DNA from: Anaerofustis stercorihominis
Lineage (GTDB): Bacteria; Bacillota; Clostridia; Eubacteriales; Anaerofustaceae
Length of the DNA stretch: 42,481 bases
Reading direction: 5' to 3'
NCBI GenBank assembly: GCA_015058295.1
Contig: SVCP01000011.1
Coordinates: forward strand, 1-42,481
Shown here: piece by piece, positions 16,688 through 23,908 of the stretch
Layout of the letters: the number at the start of each line of letters is the position of its first letter
Numbering within the stretch: the stretch's first letter is position 1
The notes under the pieces: generated by a model
Database searches by the model: none
Told to the model about the DNA's origin: nothing
The model's input: only the letters and a program-made list of their open reading frames with translations
Position numbers and translations under genes: made by a program

Positions 16688-17869
16688 ATGGAAAAAGTAA
16701 AGAAAAAAAGAATGCTTATACCTGTTGCGAGCGAAGATATATTTTCACTTGAAAGATATTTTGAAGAAATGAGCAGACAAGGACTGCATTTTTCCGATTT
16801 TCACGGATATGGTGTATTCATACAGGGTGAATACAAGAATTACCGATATTATCTTGAGCCTTATGACAGGAAAAAGTCGTGGCCCGATTACGAAAAAGTA
16901 AATTATTACGAAGAAAACGGATGGGAGCTTGTAAACAAATTCGGAAATATGTATGAAGTTTACAGAACCGACGACCCCAGCGCTCCTGAACTCCACAGCG
17001 AAGTAGCCAGCGAGAGTTATGTCTATGATGACCTTCTGAAACGAATGAGAAATGATATGATCGGAAACATCATCGGATTATTTCTCTTTCCGATAATGCT
17101 TGCGACAATATATTTTTCGGCACCGAACCCTGTGATGATCCTCATAAAGACATCATCCGTACTTGTGCCGCTGGTAATAATATGTTCTTTCTATACTGTG
17201 AAAAGAAATATTTCAGGTTACAAAAGGATAAAAAGCATCAGAGAAACATTCCTTCAGGGTATTGACGCAAGGGAAAATGCTGAAATAAAACGTATTCCTC
17301 TCTGGAAAAAACGCATCGGTTTTTCTCTGGACATTCTGCTTATCGTTGTTCTTCTTATCCTGTCAACAGCGAATTTTTTCCCGGGAAGGCAGTTTACGCT
17401 TCATTCCGAAGATACGGATATATACCCGTTTGTGGCACTTCATGAACTTGTTGAAGGAGGTGTTGAAATATCATACAGTCCGTACAGGGGGGTTAATATG
17501 TTCTCCCACGGCAAAGAAGAATCAAGTTTTTTCGCAAAAAACATATATACATTTTATCAGGCGGGAGATGACATAAATGATGAATTCTCCACAGCCCAGA
17601 CATATTTTTACGATCTGAACATAAAAGCCCTTGCAGAGCCTCTTGCTGAGGACATAATGGCGGAGTATGACGGCTTCACATTCGTAAACATAAATGATGA
17701 AAGATTCGATATGCTTTACAAAGGATATTATGAAGACAACGTACAGTCTGCATCACAGTTTCTCGTCGCTGTATACGAAAACAAAGTCATGGCAATAAAT
17801 TTCCGCCATACAACACCACTTGAAAATTCTCTCGACAGAGTATACGAGGTCATAAGTTCATCTTACTGA
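16688..17869 (+). CDS. DUF2812 domain membrane protein, 393 aa
   Basis: The N-terminal region of about 110 residues is a DUF2812 domain (SLERYFEEMSRQGLHF, YRYYLEPY, ENGWELVNKFGNMYEVYR). Three hydrophobic segments follow at roughly 120-140, 145-166 and 210-232. The last about 160 residues, ending in AVYENKVMAINFRHTT, would lie outside the membrane. The function of the family is not known. The gene directly follows padR and is followed 11 bp later by a paralogue with the same layout. A membrane sensor or stress-response role through PadR is inference. Confidence 0.85.
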   Translation: MEKVKKKRMLIPVASEDIFSLERYFEEMSRQGLHFSDFHGYGVFIQGEYKNYRYYLEPYDRKKSWPDYEKVNYYEENGWELVNKFGNMYEVYRTDDPSAPELHSEVASESYVYDDLLKRMRNDMIGNIIGLFLFPIMLATIYFSAPNPVMILIKTSSVLVPLVIICSFYTVKRNISGYKRIKSIRETFLQGIDARENAEIKRIPLWKKRIGFSLDILLIVVLLILSTANFFPGRQFTLHSEDTDIYPFVALHELVEGGVEISYSPYRGVNMFSHGKEESSFFAKNIYTFYQAGDDINDEFSTAQTYFYDLNIKALAEPLAEDIMAEYDGFTFVNINDERFDMLYKGYYEDNVQSASQFLVAVYENKVMAINFRHTTPLENSLDRVYEVISSSY

Positions 17870-17880
17870 GGAGGATTATT

Positions 17881-19029
17881 ATGAAGAAAAAGAAAATTTA
17901 TTTACCTGTGGACATTTATGATGCATCGTCTCTGAAGCTGTATTTTGAAGAGTCAAGCAGGGAGGGGCTTCATTTTCAGGAACTGAACACAAAGGGTTAC
18001 GGGATTTTTTCTGTCGGTGAGCCGCAGGATTATGGTTATATGCTCATACCTCCTGACAAAGACAGTATGTGGCCCGACAAAAATACGGTTGAAAAGTATG
18101 CAACTTACGGCTGGGAGCCGTTGACGCTGATACGTGGATATTATGAAGTATACCGTACATCGGATAAATCTGCTCCTTTGCTTAACGAAACCGCCGATGC
18201 AAAAGAAAAAGCATACAGGAATATAATGCGCGCCAAGAAAAGAACATTGTATCTTGAGGCGGGGGTGACACTTATTGCGGCTCTGATCGTATATATGGTT
18301 GTATCGCCTTCATTCGGATCTGTTATATCTGCCATTGAGACTCCTTTGTATATAATACCCACACTTATATTACTTACGTTGTTCTCCGTATTTTCGGTTA
18401 TAAAAGATTATATACGGTTAAGACAGTGGGAAAAGTTACATTCGGAATCTTATCCTGTTAACAATGACGGAAAGATCAGGTATATTCCGAAATGGAAGCT
18501 CATGGCAAAACGTTATGCGGGCATCGTCCTCGCTGTGTTTATGATAGTTGCCCCGTTCAGTGATCTTTTCATTAAAAAGAGCGGTTCTCCGGAAGATTTC
18601 CCGGGAGGATATCCTTACATACATACAGATGTGCTTGCCGGCACAGTTGATGATGTGAGTGATGGCGACGGATATTGCTATATACGCAAGAATTCATCTG
18701 TGTTCGCAAAAGAATATTATGAGGTAAGTTATGGTATCGGTTCCGGCACAGAAAATGCAATAAGCGCAAATATTTATTGCTGTAATCTGAATTTTGCGTT
18801 TCTGGCAGAGCCTCTTGCGGAAGAATTAATGGAAAGGTACTCTGTCTATGAATATTCAGAGATTCAATACGAAGGCTTTGACAGACTTTATGCAGGCAGT
18901 TTTGAGGGTTCTGTTCATGTACTCGTTTGCATGAAAGATATGCGTGTTATGAGTGTCCGGCTGGTGGGAGCACCTGTATCCGAAAGTTGTTTTGATGAAG
19001 TTCTTGACGTTATGAGCGGAATATACTGA
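17881..19029 (+). CDS. DUF2812 domain membrane protein, second paralogue, 382 aa
   Basis: Same architecture as its neighbour: N-terminal DUF2812 part (SLKLYFEESSREGLHFQEL, YGYMLIPPDKDSMWPDKN, YGWEPLTLIRGYYEVYRT), three hydrophobic segments near 125-145, 155-175 and 210-230, and a C-terminal extracytoplasmic domain ending in CMKDMRVMSVRLVG. Shared segments such as LAEPLAEE(L/I)M and the C-terminal pattern show a tandem duplication that has since diverged. ATG at 17881 with a GAGGAGG site. Last gene of the PadR operon, closed by a strong terminator. Confidence 0.83.
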   Translation: MKKKKIYLPVDIYDASSLKLYFEESSREGLHFQELNTKGYGIFSVGEPQDYGYMLIPPDKDSMWPDKNTVEKYATYGWEPLTLIRGYYEVYRTSDKSAPLLNETADAKEKAYRNIMRAKKRTLYLEAGVTLIAALIVYMVVSPSFGSVISAIETPLYIIPTLILLTLFSVFSVIKDYIRLRQWEKLHSESYPVNNDGKIRYIPKWKLMAKRYAGIVLAVFMIVAPFSDLFIKKSGSPEDFPGGYPYIHTDVLAGTVDDVSDGDGYCYIRKNSSVFAKEYYEVSYGIGSGTENAISANIYCCNLNFAFLAEPLAEELMERYSVYEYSEIQYEGFDRLYAGSFEGSVHVLVCMKDMRVMSVRLVGAPVSESCFDEVLDVMSGIY

Positions 19030-19045
19030 TTATTATTATGTGTAT

Positions 19046-19072
19046 GCTCCCCGGTACAGGGGAGCTTTTTTT
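19046..19072 (+). terminator. Terminator of the PadR-DUF2812 operon
   Basis: GCTCCCC-n6-GGGGAGC then seven T residues. Confidence 0.92.
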
Positions 19073-19078
19073 GTGGAA

Positions 19079-19167
19079 GCGCCGCAGGCGCTCACGCACA
19101 GCGTGAGCTGCAAAGGCGAAGCCTTTGTGTGTGAAAGCCCGCAGGGCTTTCACACTGCCTGCGGCGC
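19079..19167. repeat. GC-rich 89-bp cloverleaf palindrome (four perfect stems)
   Basis: An outer 11-bp stem (GCGCCGCAGGC at 19079-19089 with 19157-19167) encloses three perfect hairpins, each with a three-base loop: 8 bp at 19090-19108 (loop ACA), 7 bp at 19111-19127 (loop GAA) and 12 bp at 19129-19155 (loop GCA). The outer arms can instead fold locally into GCGCC-GCA-GGCGC and GCC-TGC-GGC, giving a chain of five hairpins. Only four bases in the element are unpaired outside loops. It is far richer in GC than its surroundings and lies between a terminator and sleB. No protein is encoded. It may be a miniature palindromic repeat. Confidence 0.9.
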
Positions 19168-19259
19168 CCCGTCCGGAAAATTACAAAATATGTTTTTTTG
19201 TTGTATTTTTACATGCATTTCGGCCAAAGATATTAGCGATAACATATAAAGGAGTGAAT

Positions 19260-19967
19260 ATGAAAAGCTCAGTAAAAATAACAGCGATAGTCATCATTTT
19301 TGTGCTTGTAATTGCCATGATCCCTGTTTCAATCATGGCAAGAGAGACCGTATACTACGGAAGCACCGATACGAAGACTGTCAGAGAAATACAGACAAAG
19401 CTGAAAAACTGGGGTTATTATGAAGGAGAGGTTGACGGAAAATTCGGATATCTCACAGAAACCGCAGTTAAAGAGTTTCAGCGTAAAAACGGACTGAAAG
19501 TAGACGGAAAGGTCGGAAATCAGACTTTCGCCGCTCTCGGTATGCCTACAGGTTCATCATCAGGATCTTCATCCGGCAGCACGTCATCTTCTTCGGGAGG
19601 CTCTTCCGGCGGGGAATCAAAAGATGTGATGATGCTTGCAAGATGCGTCAACGGCGAAGCGAGAGGAGAGCCTTATGCGGGGCAGGTTGCTGTTGCGGCT
19701 GTAATACTCAACAGAGTGGAACATTCTGATTTCCCGGATACGGTCAGCAGTGTAATATATCAGTCCGGTGCGTTTGATGCGGTAATGGACGGACAGATAA
19801 ACCTCACGCCATCGGATTCTGCTATCCGTGCGGCAAAAGATGCACTCAATGGCTGGGACCCTACAGGCGGTGCGATATATTATTACAATCCCCGCACAGC
19901 GACAAATCAGTGGATTCGCACACGTCCGATAATCACGACGATCGGGCAACATGTTTTCTGTGAATGA
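19260..19967 (+). CDS. sleB: Spore cortex-lytic enzyme SleB, 235 aa
   Basis: SleB hydrolyses muramic-delta-lactam-containing cortex peptidoglycan during spore germination. An N-terminal signal segment (IVIIFVLVIAMIPVSIMA, residues about 9-26) is followed by a peptidoglycan-binding domain (TVREIQTKLKNWGYYEGEVDG, then VKEFQRKNGLKVDGKVG), a Ser/Gly linker near 98-118 and the Hydrolase_2 catalytic domain, where ARCVNGEARGEP carries the expected catalytic glutamate. It is shorter than the Bacillus protein (about 305 aa), mainly in the linker. The ATG at 19260 has AAAGGAG. ypeB starts 7 bp after its stop, the usual sleB-ypeB pair. Confidence 0.93.
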   Translation: MKSSVKITAIVIIFVLVIAMIPVSIMARETVYYGSTDTKTVREIQTKLKNWGYYEGEVDGKFGYLTETAVKEFQRKNGLKVDGKVGNQTFAALGMPTGSSSGSSSGSTSSSSGGSSGGESKDVMMLARCVNGEARGEPYAGQVAVAAVILNRVEHSDFPDTVSSVIYQSGAFDAVMDGQINLTPSDSAIRAAKDALNGWDPTGGAIYYYNPRTATNQWIRTRPIITTIGQHVFCE

Positions 19968-19974
19968 GGGCAAT

Positions 19975-21300
19975 ATGAAAAAGTATCTTATTATAGTGTT
20001 GCTTTTGTGTGCTGTGGTTGTTCTCGGTGCATGGGGGATAAGTATGTACAGCGAAAATTCTTCCCTGAATTATGCTCTTGAGCAGAAATATGAGGCAGAT
20101 TTTGAGGAATTTTATGAAGATGTTGAGATACTTTCCGATTCATTGAAAGGATGTACCGTAAGTATGGACGAAACATATGTTGTGAATACGCTTTCAGAGG
20201 CTGCGGAAAGTGCTTCATCGGCGAAACAGATGCTCTCGAAACTTCCCGTTAGTCAGATATACGCATCAAAGATTCAGAGTGTGCTTTCCCGTGGGGAGGG
20301 GTTTGCAAGATCCGTATTGAAAAGCTATCTTTCGGGAAACTCCCTGACGGATGAACAAAGACGAGGAGTTCTCGCTGTAAGCACTGCCTGCGAAAGCTTT
20401 CTTGATGAGCTTGACTTATTTTATGATAAGCTTGAGACAAACGAAAGTTTTTCGTGGATAAAAAACAATGCAGATTACTATTTTTCGGAAGCTGATGATA
20501 TTTTCGGAGACAGTATGTCGGATATGAGTGACAGAACTGACGATTTCCCGGATATCAATTACGACGGAATCTATTCGTCCCATATGCAGAATGTTGAATA
20601 TAAGGGGATCATCGGTGATGAAGTTTCTCATTCCGATATAAGCAGTAGTCTCACGGAAAATATGGGCGAAGGCTGGCAGGTTGAATATGCAGGTGAAGGA
20701 GCAGGGGACCTTCCGACTCATTCATTTACCGCAAGTGACGGAAGCAATACGATGTATGCTGTGTTTTCGAAAACAGGGGGAAACCTCATCAGCGCATCAT
20801 CGTCCGTGTATCCGGAAGAAGTATCTGTAAGTACAGATGACGCAAAAGATAGTGCGGACAGATTTATAGAGCAGCTGAATCTTGAGAATATGCAGGCAGA
20901 GTACTATGATTATTATAATAATATACTCTCCGTCACATATGTGTATATGCACGACGGCATCAAATGCCTCAGTGACACCATGACTGTTCAGGTATCCATG
21001 CAGGACGGAAAGATCCTCGGATATGAAGCGGACTCTTATTACAGATCGCACTTTGACAGAGATGACCGACTGCCTGTAATCAGTGAAGACGGTGCAAGGA
21101 GTCGTGTTTCGGCAAATCTTACAATAACCGGTTCATCTCTGTGTTATCTTCCCACAGACGGAGGTGAAGAAAACCTGTGTTATGAGTTTGTCGCAGAACG
21201 AAATGATGATATATATCTTGTGTATATCGATGCGGACAGCGGTGTTCAGAGGGATATAGTAAGAGTAACTTCCGGAGAAAATATCTTCAAGGTCAAGTAG
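19975..21300 (+). CDS. ypeB: Germination protein YpeB, 441 aa
   Basis: YpeB is the partner that SleB needs for stability and localisation in the spore. The N-terminal membrane anchor (YLIIVLLLCAVVVLGAWG) is followed by a helical region and PepSY-like repeats (the segments after GEGAGDLPTHSF and FIEQLNLENMQAEYYDYYNN). The length fits the Bacillus protein (about 450 aa). The ATG at 19975 has a GAGGG site; a start eight codons earlier would overlap sleB and lacks a ribosome site. Together with sleB it shows that the organism forms spores. No terminator is obvious before the T-box promoter. Confidence 0.9.
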   Translation: MKKYLIIVLLLCAVVVLGAWGISMYSENSSLNYALEQKYEADFEEFYEDVEILSDSLKGCTVSMDETYVVNTLSEAAESASSAKQMLSKLPVSQIYASKIQSVLSRGEGFARSVLKSYLSGNSLTDEQRRGVLAVSTACESFLDELDLFYDKLETNESFSWIKNNADYYFSEADDIFGDSMSDMSDRTDDFPDINYDGIYSSHMQNVEYKGIIGDEVSHSDISSSLTENMGEGWQVEYAGEGAGDLPTHSFTASDGSNTMYAVFSKTGGNLISASSSVYPEEVSVSTDDAKDSADRFIEQLNLENMQAEYYDYYNNILSVTYVYMHDGIKCLSDTMTVQVSMQDGKILGYEADSYYRSHFDRDDRLPVISEDGARSRVSANLTITGSSLCYLPTDGGEENLCYEFVAERNDDIYLVYIDADSGVQRDIVRVTSGENIFKVK

Positions 21301-21331
21301 AATAAAAATTCTGAATTTTTTTAAAAACTGC

Positions 21332-21360
21332 TTGACAAATCCTCCTTTTGCGGGTATAGT
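21332..21360 (+). promoter_or_regulatory. Promoter of the T-box operon
   Basis: TTGACA (21332-21337), 17 bp, TATAGT (21355-21360). Confidence 0.85.
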
Positions 21361-21366
21361 ATCATC

Positions 21367-21622
21367 ATTAAACAAATAAATGCTATGACAGGGGCAAAAA
21401 TACGCAGGGAAACTTACAGAGAGTTGTCGGTTGGTGCAAGACATAAGCGGAACTACGGAAAATATCACCCTTGAGCAGCCCGCTGAATCAAGTAAGCGAG
21501 GACGGGTTCTCTCCGTTATAAAGAGGGCACATTGTTGGATGTGGGGTTAAGTGGCAGTTTTTCTGCAAATTGAGTGGTACCGCGGTTATTCCGTCTCATT
21601 ATTGTATGAGACGGATTTTTTT
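21367..21622 (+). promoter_or_regulatory. T-box riboswitch leader, probable isoleucine (AUC) specifier
   Basis: The leader has the AGAGAG and GGTTGGTG elements of stem I (21418-21436), the TTGAGC that closes the specifier region (21471-21476), the T-box TGGTACCGCGG (21575-21585) and a terminator CCGTCTCAT/ATGAGACGG with seven T residues (21591-21622). The likely specifier is ATC at 21464-21466, four bases before TTGAGC as in known T-boxes. AAT (Asn) just upstream is the main alternative but is wrongly spaced. The TGGT bulge would pair with an ACCA end, and tRNA-Ile has A73. Uncharged tRNA should favour the antiterminator and switch the operon on. Confidence 0.9.
21591..21622 (+). terminator. 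Regulated terminator of the T-box leader
   Basis: 9-bp stem CCGTCTCAT/ATGAGACGG followed by seven T residues, competing with the antiterminator that contains TGGTACCGCGG. Confidence 0.9.
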
Positions 21623-21643
21623 ATTTAATCATGGAGGTAAGTT

Positions 21644-22210
21644 ATGGAATATGTAATTGAACAGGTAGCTCAGAGAATTCAGTTTATGAGAGAAATTATG
21701 GAATTTACTTACGAAGAGATGGCCGAACATCTGCATGTAAGTGTTGAGGAGTATATTGCGGCGGAAGAAGGCCGTATGGACTTCTCATTCACATTCCTTT
21801 ATAAATGTGCCGAAAAATTCGGTATCGACATCACGGAACTTATGATCGGTGAAACACCGAAACTTGACTTCTATTCCATTATCCGCAGCGGCAAAGGTCT
21901 TAAGGTCAAGAGAAGAAGCGGTTTTGAATACCGTCATCTTGCGTATCTTTTCAAAAACAAGATCGCAGAGCCGTTCCTTGTTACTGCTCCGTACAGCGAA
22001 GAAGAACAGGATCAGCCTATCCATCTCTCAACACACGAAGGTCAGGAAATGGATTATATCCTTTCAGGTCAGCTTAAGTGTTGTTTCGAAGACAATATCG
22101 AGATCCTCGGTCCCGGCGACTGCGTATATTACGACTCATCACGCGGTCACGGTATGATAGCAACAGGCGGAGAAGATTGTGTATTTATCGCAATCGTTAT
22201 GAAGGAGTAA
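21644..22210 (+). CDS. XRE-cupin transcriptional regulator, 188 aa
   Basis: Residues 8-65 form a Cro/C1-type helix-turn-helix (RIQFMREIMEFTYEEMAEHLHVS, then FLYKCAEKFGIDITELM). Residues about 110-186 are a cupin beta-barrel (STHEGQEMDYILSGQLKCCFEDN, GPGDCVYYDSSRGHGM). Such proteins bind a small molecule in the cupin and DNA through the HTH. This is the first gene behind the T-box, 22 bp before the acyl-CoA synthetase gene, a pairing that suggests it senses the acid or acyl-CoA handled by that enzyme (inference). ATG at 21644 with GGAGG at 21633-21637. Confidence 0.9.
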   Translation: MEYVIEQVAQRIQFMREIMEFTYEEMAEHLHVSVEEYIAAEEGRMDFSFTFLYKCAEKFGIDITELMIGETPKLDFYSIIRSGKGLKVKRRSGFEYRHLAYLFKNKIAEPFLVTAPYSEEEQDQPIHLSTHEGQEMDYILSGQLKCCFEDNIEILGPGDCVYYDSSRGHGMIATGGEDCVFIAIVMKE

Positions 22211-22232
22211 TCAGGAAGGTAAGGAGTAAATT

Positions 22233-23903
22233 ATGCAACAACTTTGTTATCAGAGATTTGTAGATGAAGCATTTGACGAAAACGGTCGTCTGTGCAAATT
22301 TGAATTCAATGCAGATGAAAATTATAATTTCGGATATGATGTAGTGGATTATCTGGCTGAAAAATGCCCGGATAAAGTGGCTATGATCTATCTGAGTGCA
22401 GATATGAAAACGGAAAAACGCTTTACATTCGGCGATATGAAAAAATATTCCGATATGTGCGCAAATTACTTCCTCTCTCTTGGAATCAGAAAGGGAGATA
22501 CGGTAATGCTCATTCTCAAAAGACATTACCAGTTCTGGTTCTCTATCGTTGCTCTTCACAAAATCGGCGCGGTAGTCGTTCCCGCAACAAATCAGCTTCA
22601 GAAAAAAGACCTCACATACCGTTTCAACAAGGCAAATATCAAAGCTGTTGTTGTAACGGCTGACGGAGACATCACACAGAGCTGTGACGAGGCTATCAAA
22701 GAATGTCCGCAGGTTGAAATCAAGGTCATCGTAAACGGACAGAGAGACGGCTGGCATGATTTTAATAAGGAACTTTACGAACATGATTATGAATTTGTCC
22801 GTCCCACAGGTGAAGATGCTCCCAAAAGAGATGAAGCGATGCTTATGTATTTCACATCAGGTACGACAGGATATCCAAAACTTGCGGTGCATGCACATAC
22901 ATATTCCCTCGGCCATATCGTAACAGCAAGACACTGGCATAATGTTGATCCTGACGGAGTTCATTTTACTATTTCCGAAACAGGCTGGGGAAAATCCGTA
23001 TGGGGTAAACTTTACGGACAGTGGTTCTGCGAAACAGCTGTAATGGTATTCGACTTTGATAAATTCGACGCAAATGAGATATTGCCGCTCTTTAAGAAAT
23101 ACAACATCACATCATTCTGCGCACCCACAACAATGTATCGTTTCTTCATTAAGGAAGACCTGTCAAAATTCGATCTGTCAAGCCTTAAATACGCAAACGT
23201 AGCAGGGGAAGCAATGAACCCGGAAGTGTTCAAACAGTTCTATGAAGCTACAGGCCTGAAAATCATGGAAGGATTCGGACAGACAGAAACGACACTTACA
23301 ATCGCAAACCTTGTAAATGATGAACCGAAACCGGGCTCAATGGGCAAACCGAATCCGCAGTATCATGTGGTTATCTGCGACAGCGAAGGTAATGAGTGTA
23401 ATGTAGGCCAGGTCGGAGAAATCTGTATCAAAGTAGATGAAAAAATACCTTACGGTCTGTTTATGGGATACCTTGAAGATGATTTTTCTATCGACAGAAG
23501 AATCGAAGACGGAATATACCGTACAGGCGACACAGCATGGATGGATGAAGACGGTTATTTCTGGTTCAACGGCAGAAGCGATGACCTTATCAAATCATCA
23601 GGCTACAGAATCAGTCCGTTTGAAATCGAAAGCGTGGTTATGGAACTTCCGTATGTTCTTGAATGTGCTGTAACAGCTGTTCCCGATGAAATCCGTGGTC
23701 AGCTCGTAAAAGCGACTATTGTTCTCGTAAAGGGCAAAGAAGGCACTGACGAACTTAAAAAAGAAATTCAGAAATATGTCAAAGATGTTACAGCTCCCTA
23801 CAAATACCCCAGAGTGGTTGAATTTGTAGATGCTCTTCCGAAGACCATCAGCGGAAAGATCAGAAGAGTGGACATCAGAAAACAGGATAATATGGAGAAA
23901 TAA
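22233..23903 (+). CDS. AMP-forming acyl-CoA synthetase, medium-chain (MACS) type, 556 aa
   Basis: The enzyme activates a carboxylic acid to acyl-AMP and then acyl-CoA. The ATP-binding loop TSGTTGYPK is at residues 208-216, EGFGQTETT and the YRTGDTAWMDEDGYFWFNGRSDD hinge region follow, and the catalytic lysine is K542 in SGKIRR. The TGWGKSVWGKLYGQW segment is of the MACS type rather than acetyl-CoA synthetase. A methanogen MACS is known to prefer 2-methylbutyrate, the branched acid from which some anaerobes make isoleucine by reductive carboxylation. Placement in a probable Ile T-box operon suggests that role or propionate activation (inference). ATG at 22233 with AAGGAG; cimA follows after 5 bp. 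Confidence 0.9.
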   Translation: MQQLCYQRFVDEAFDENGRLCKFEFNADENYNFGYDVVDYLAEKCPDKVAMIYLSADMKTEKRFTFGDMKKYSDMCANYFLSLGIRKGDTVMLILKRHYQFWFSIVALHKIGAVVVPATNQLQKKDLTYRFNKANIKAVVVTADGDITQSCDEAIKECPQVEIKVIVNGQRDGWHDFNKELYEHDYEFVRPTGEDAPKRDEAMLMYFTSGTTGYPKLAVHAHTYSLGHIVTARHWHNVDPDGVHFTISETGWGKSVWGKLYGQWFCETAVMVFDFDKFDANEILPLFKKYNITSFCAPTTMYRFFIKEDLSKFDLSSLKYANVAGEAMNPEVFKQFYEATGLKIMEGFGQTETTLTIANLVNDEPKPGSMGKPNPQYHVVICDSEGNECNVGQVGEICIKVDEKIPYGLFMGYLEDDFSIDRRIEDGIYRTGDTAWMDEDGYFWFNGRSDDLIKSSGYRISPFEIESVVMELPYVLECAVTAVPDEIRGQLVKATIVLVKGKEGTDELKKEIQKYVKDVTAPYKYPRVVEFVDALPKTISGKIRRVDIRKQDNMEK

Positions 23904-23908
23904 ATTAT

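Noticed and set aside
19125-19259. N-terminal extension of SleB by 45 codons
   Set aside because: It would be encoded by the cloverleaf palindrome; the ATG at 19260 has AAAGGAG and gives a normal signal peptide.
19200-19259. Forespore sigma-G promoter of sleB
   Set aside because: Expected for the gene, but no -35/-10 pair with correct spacing could be identified.
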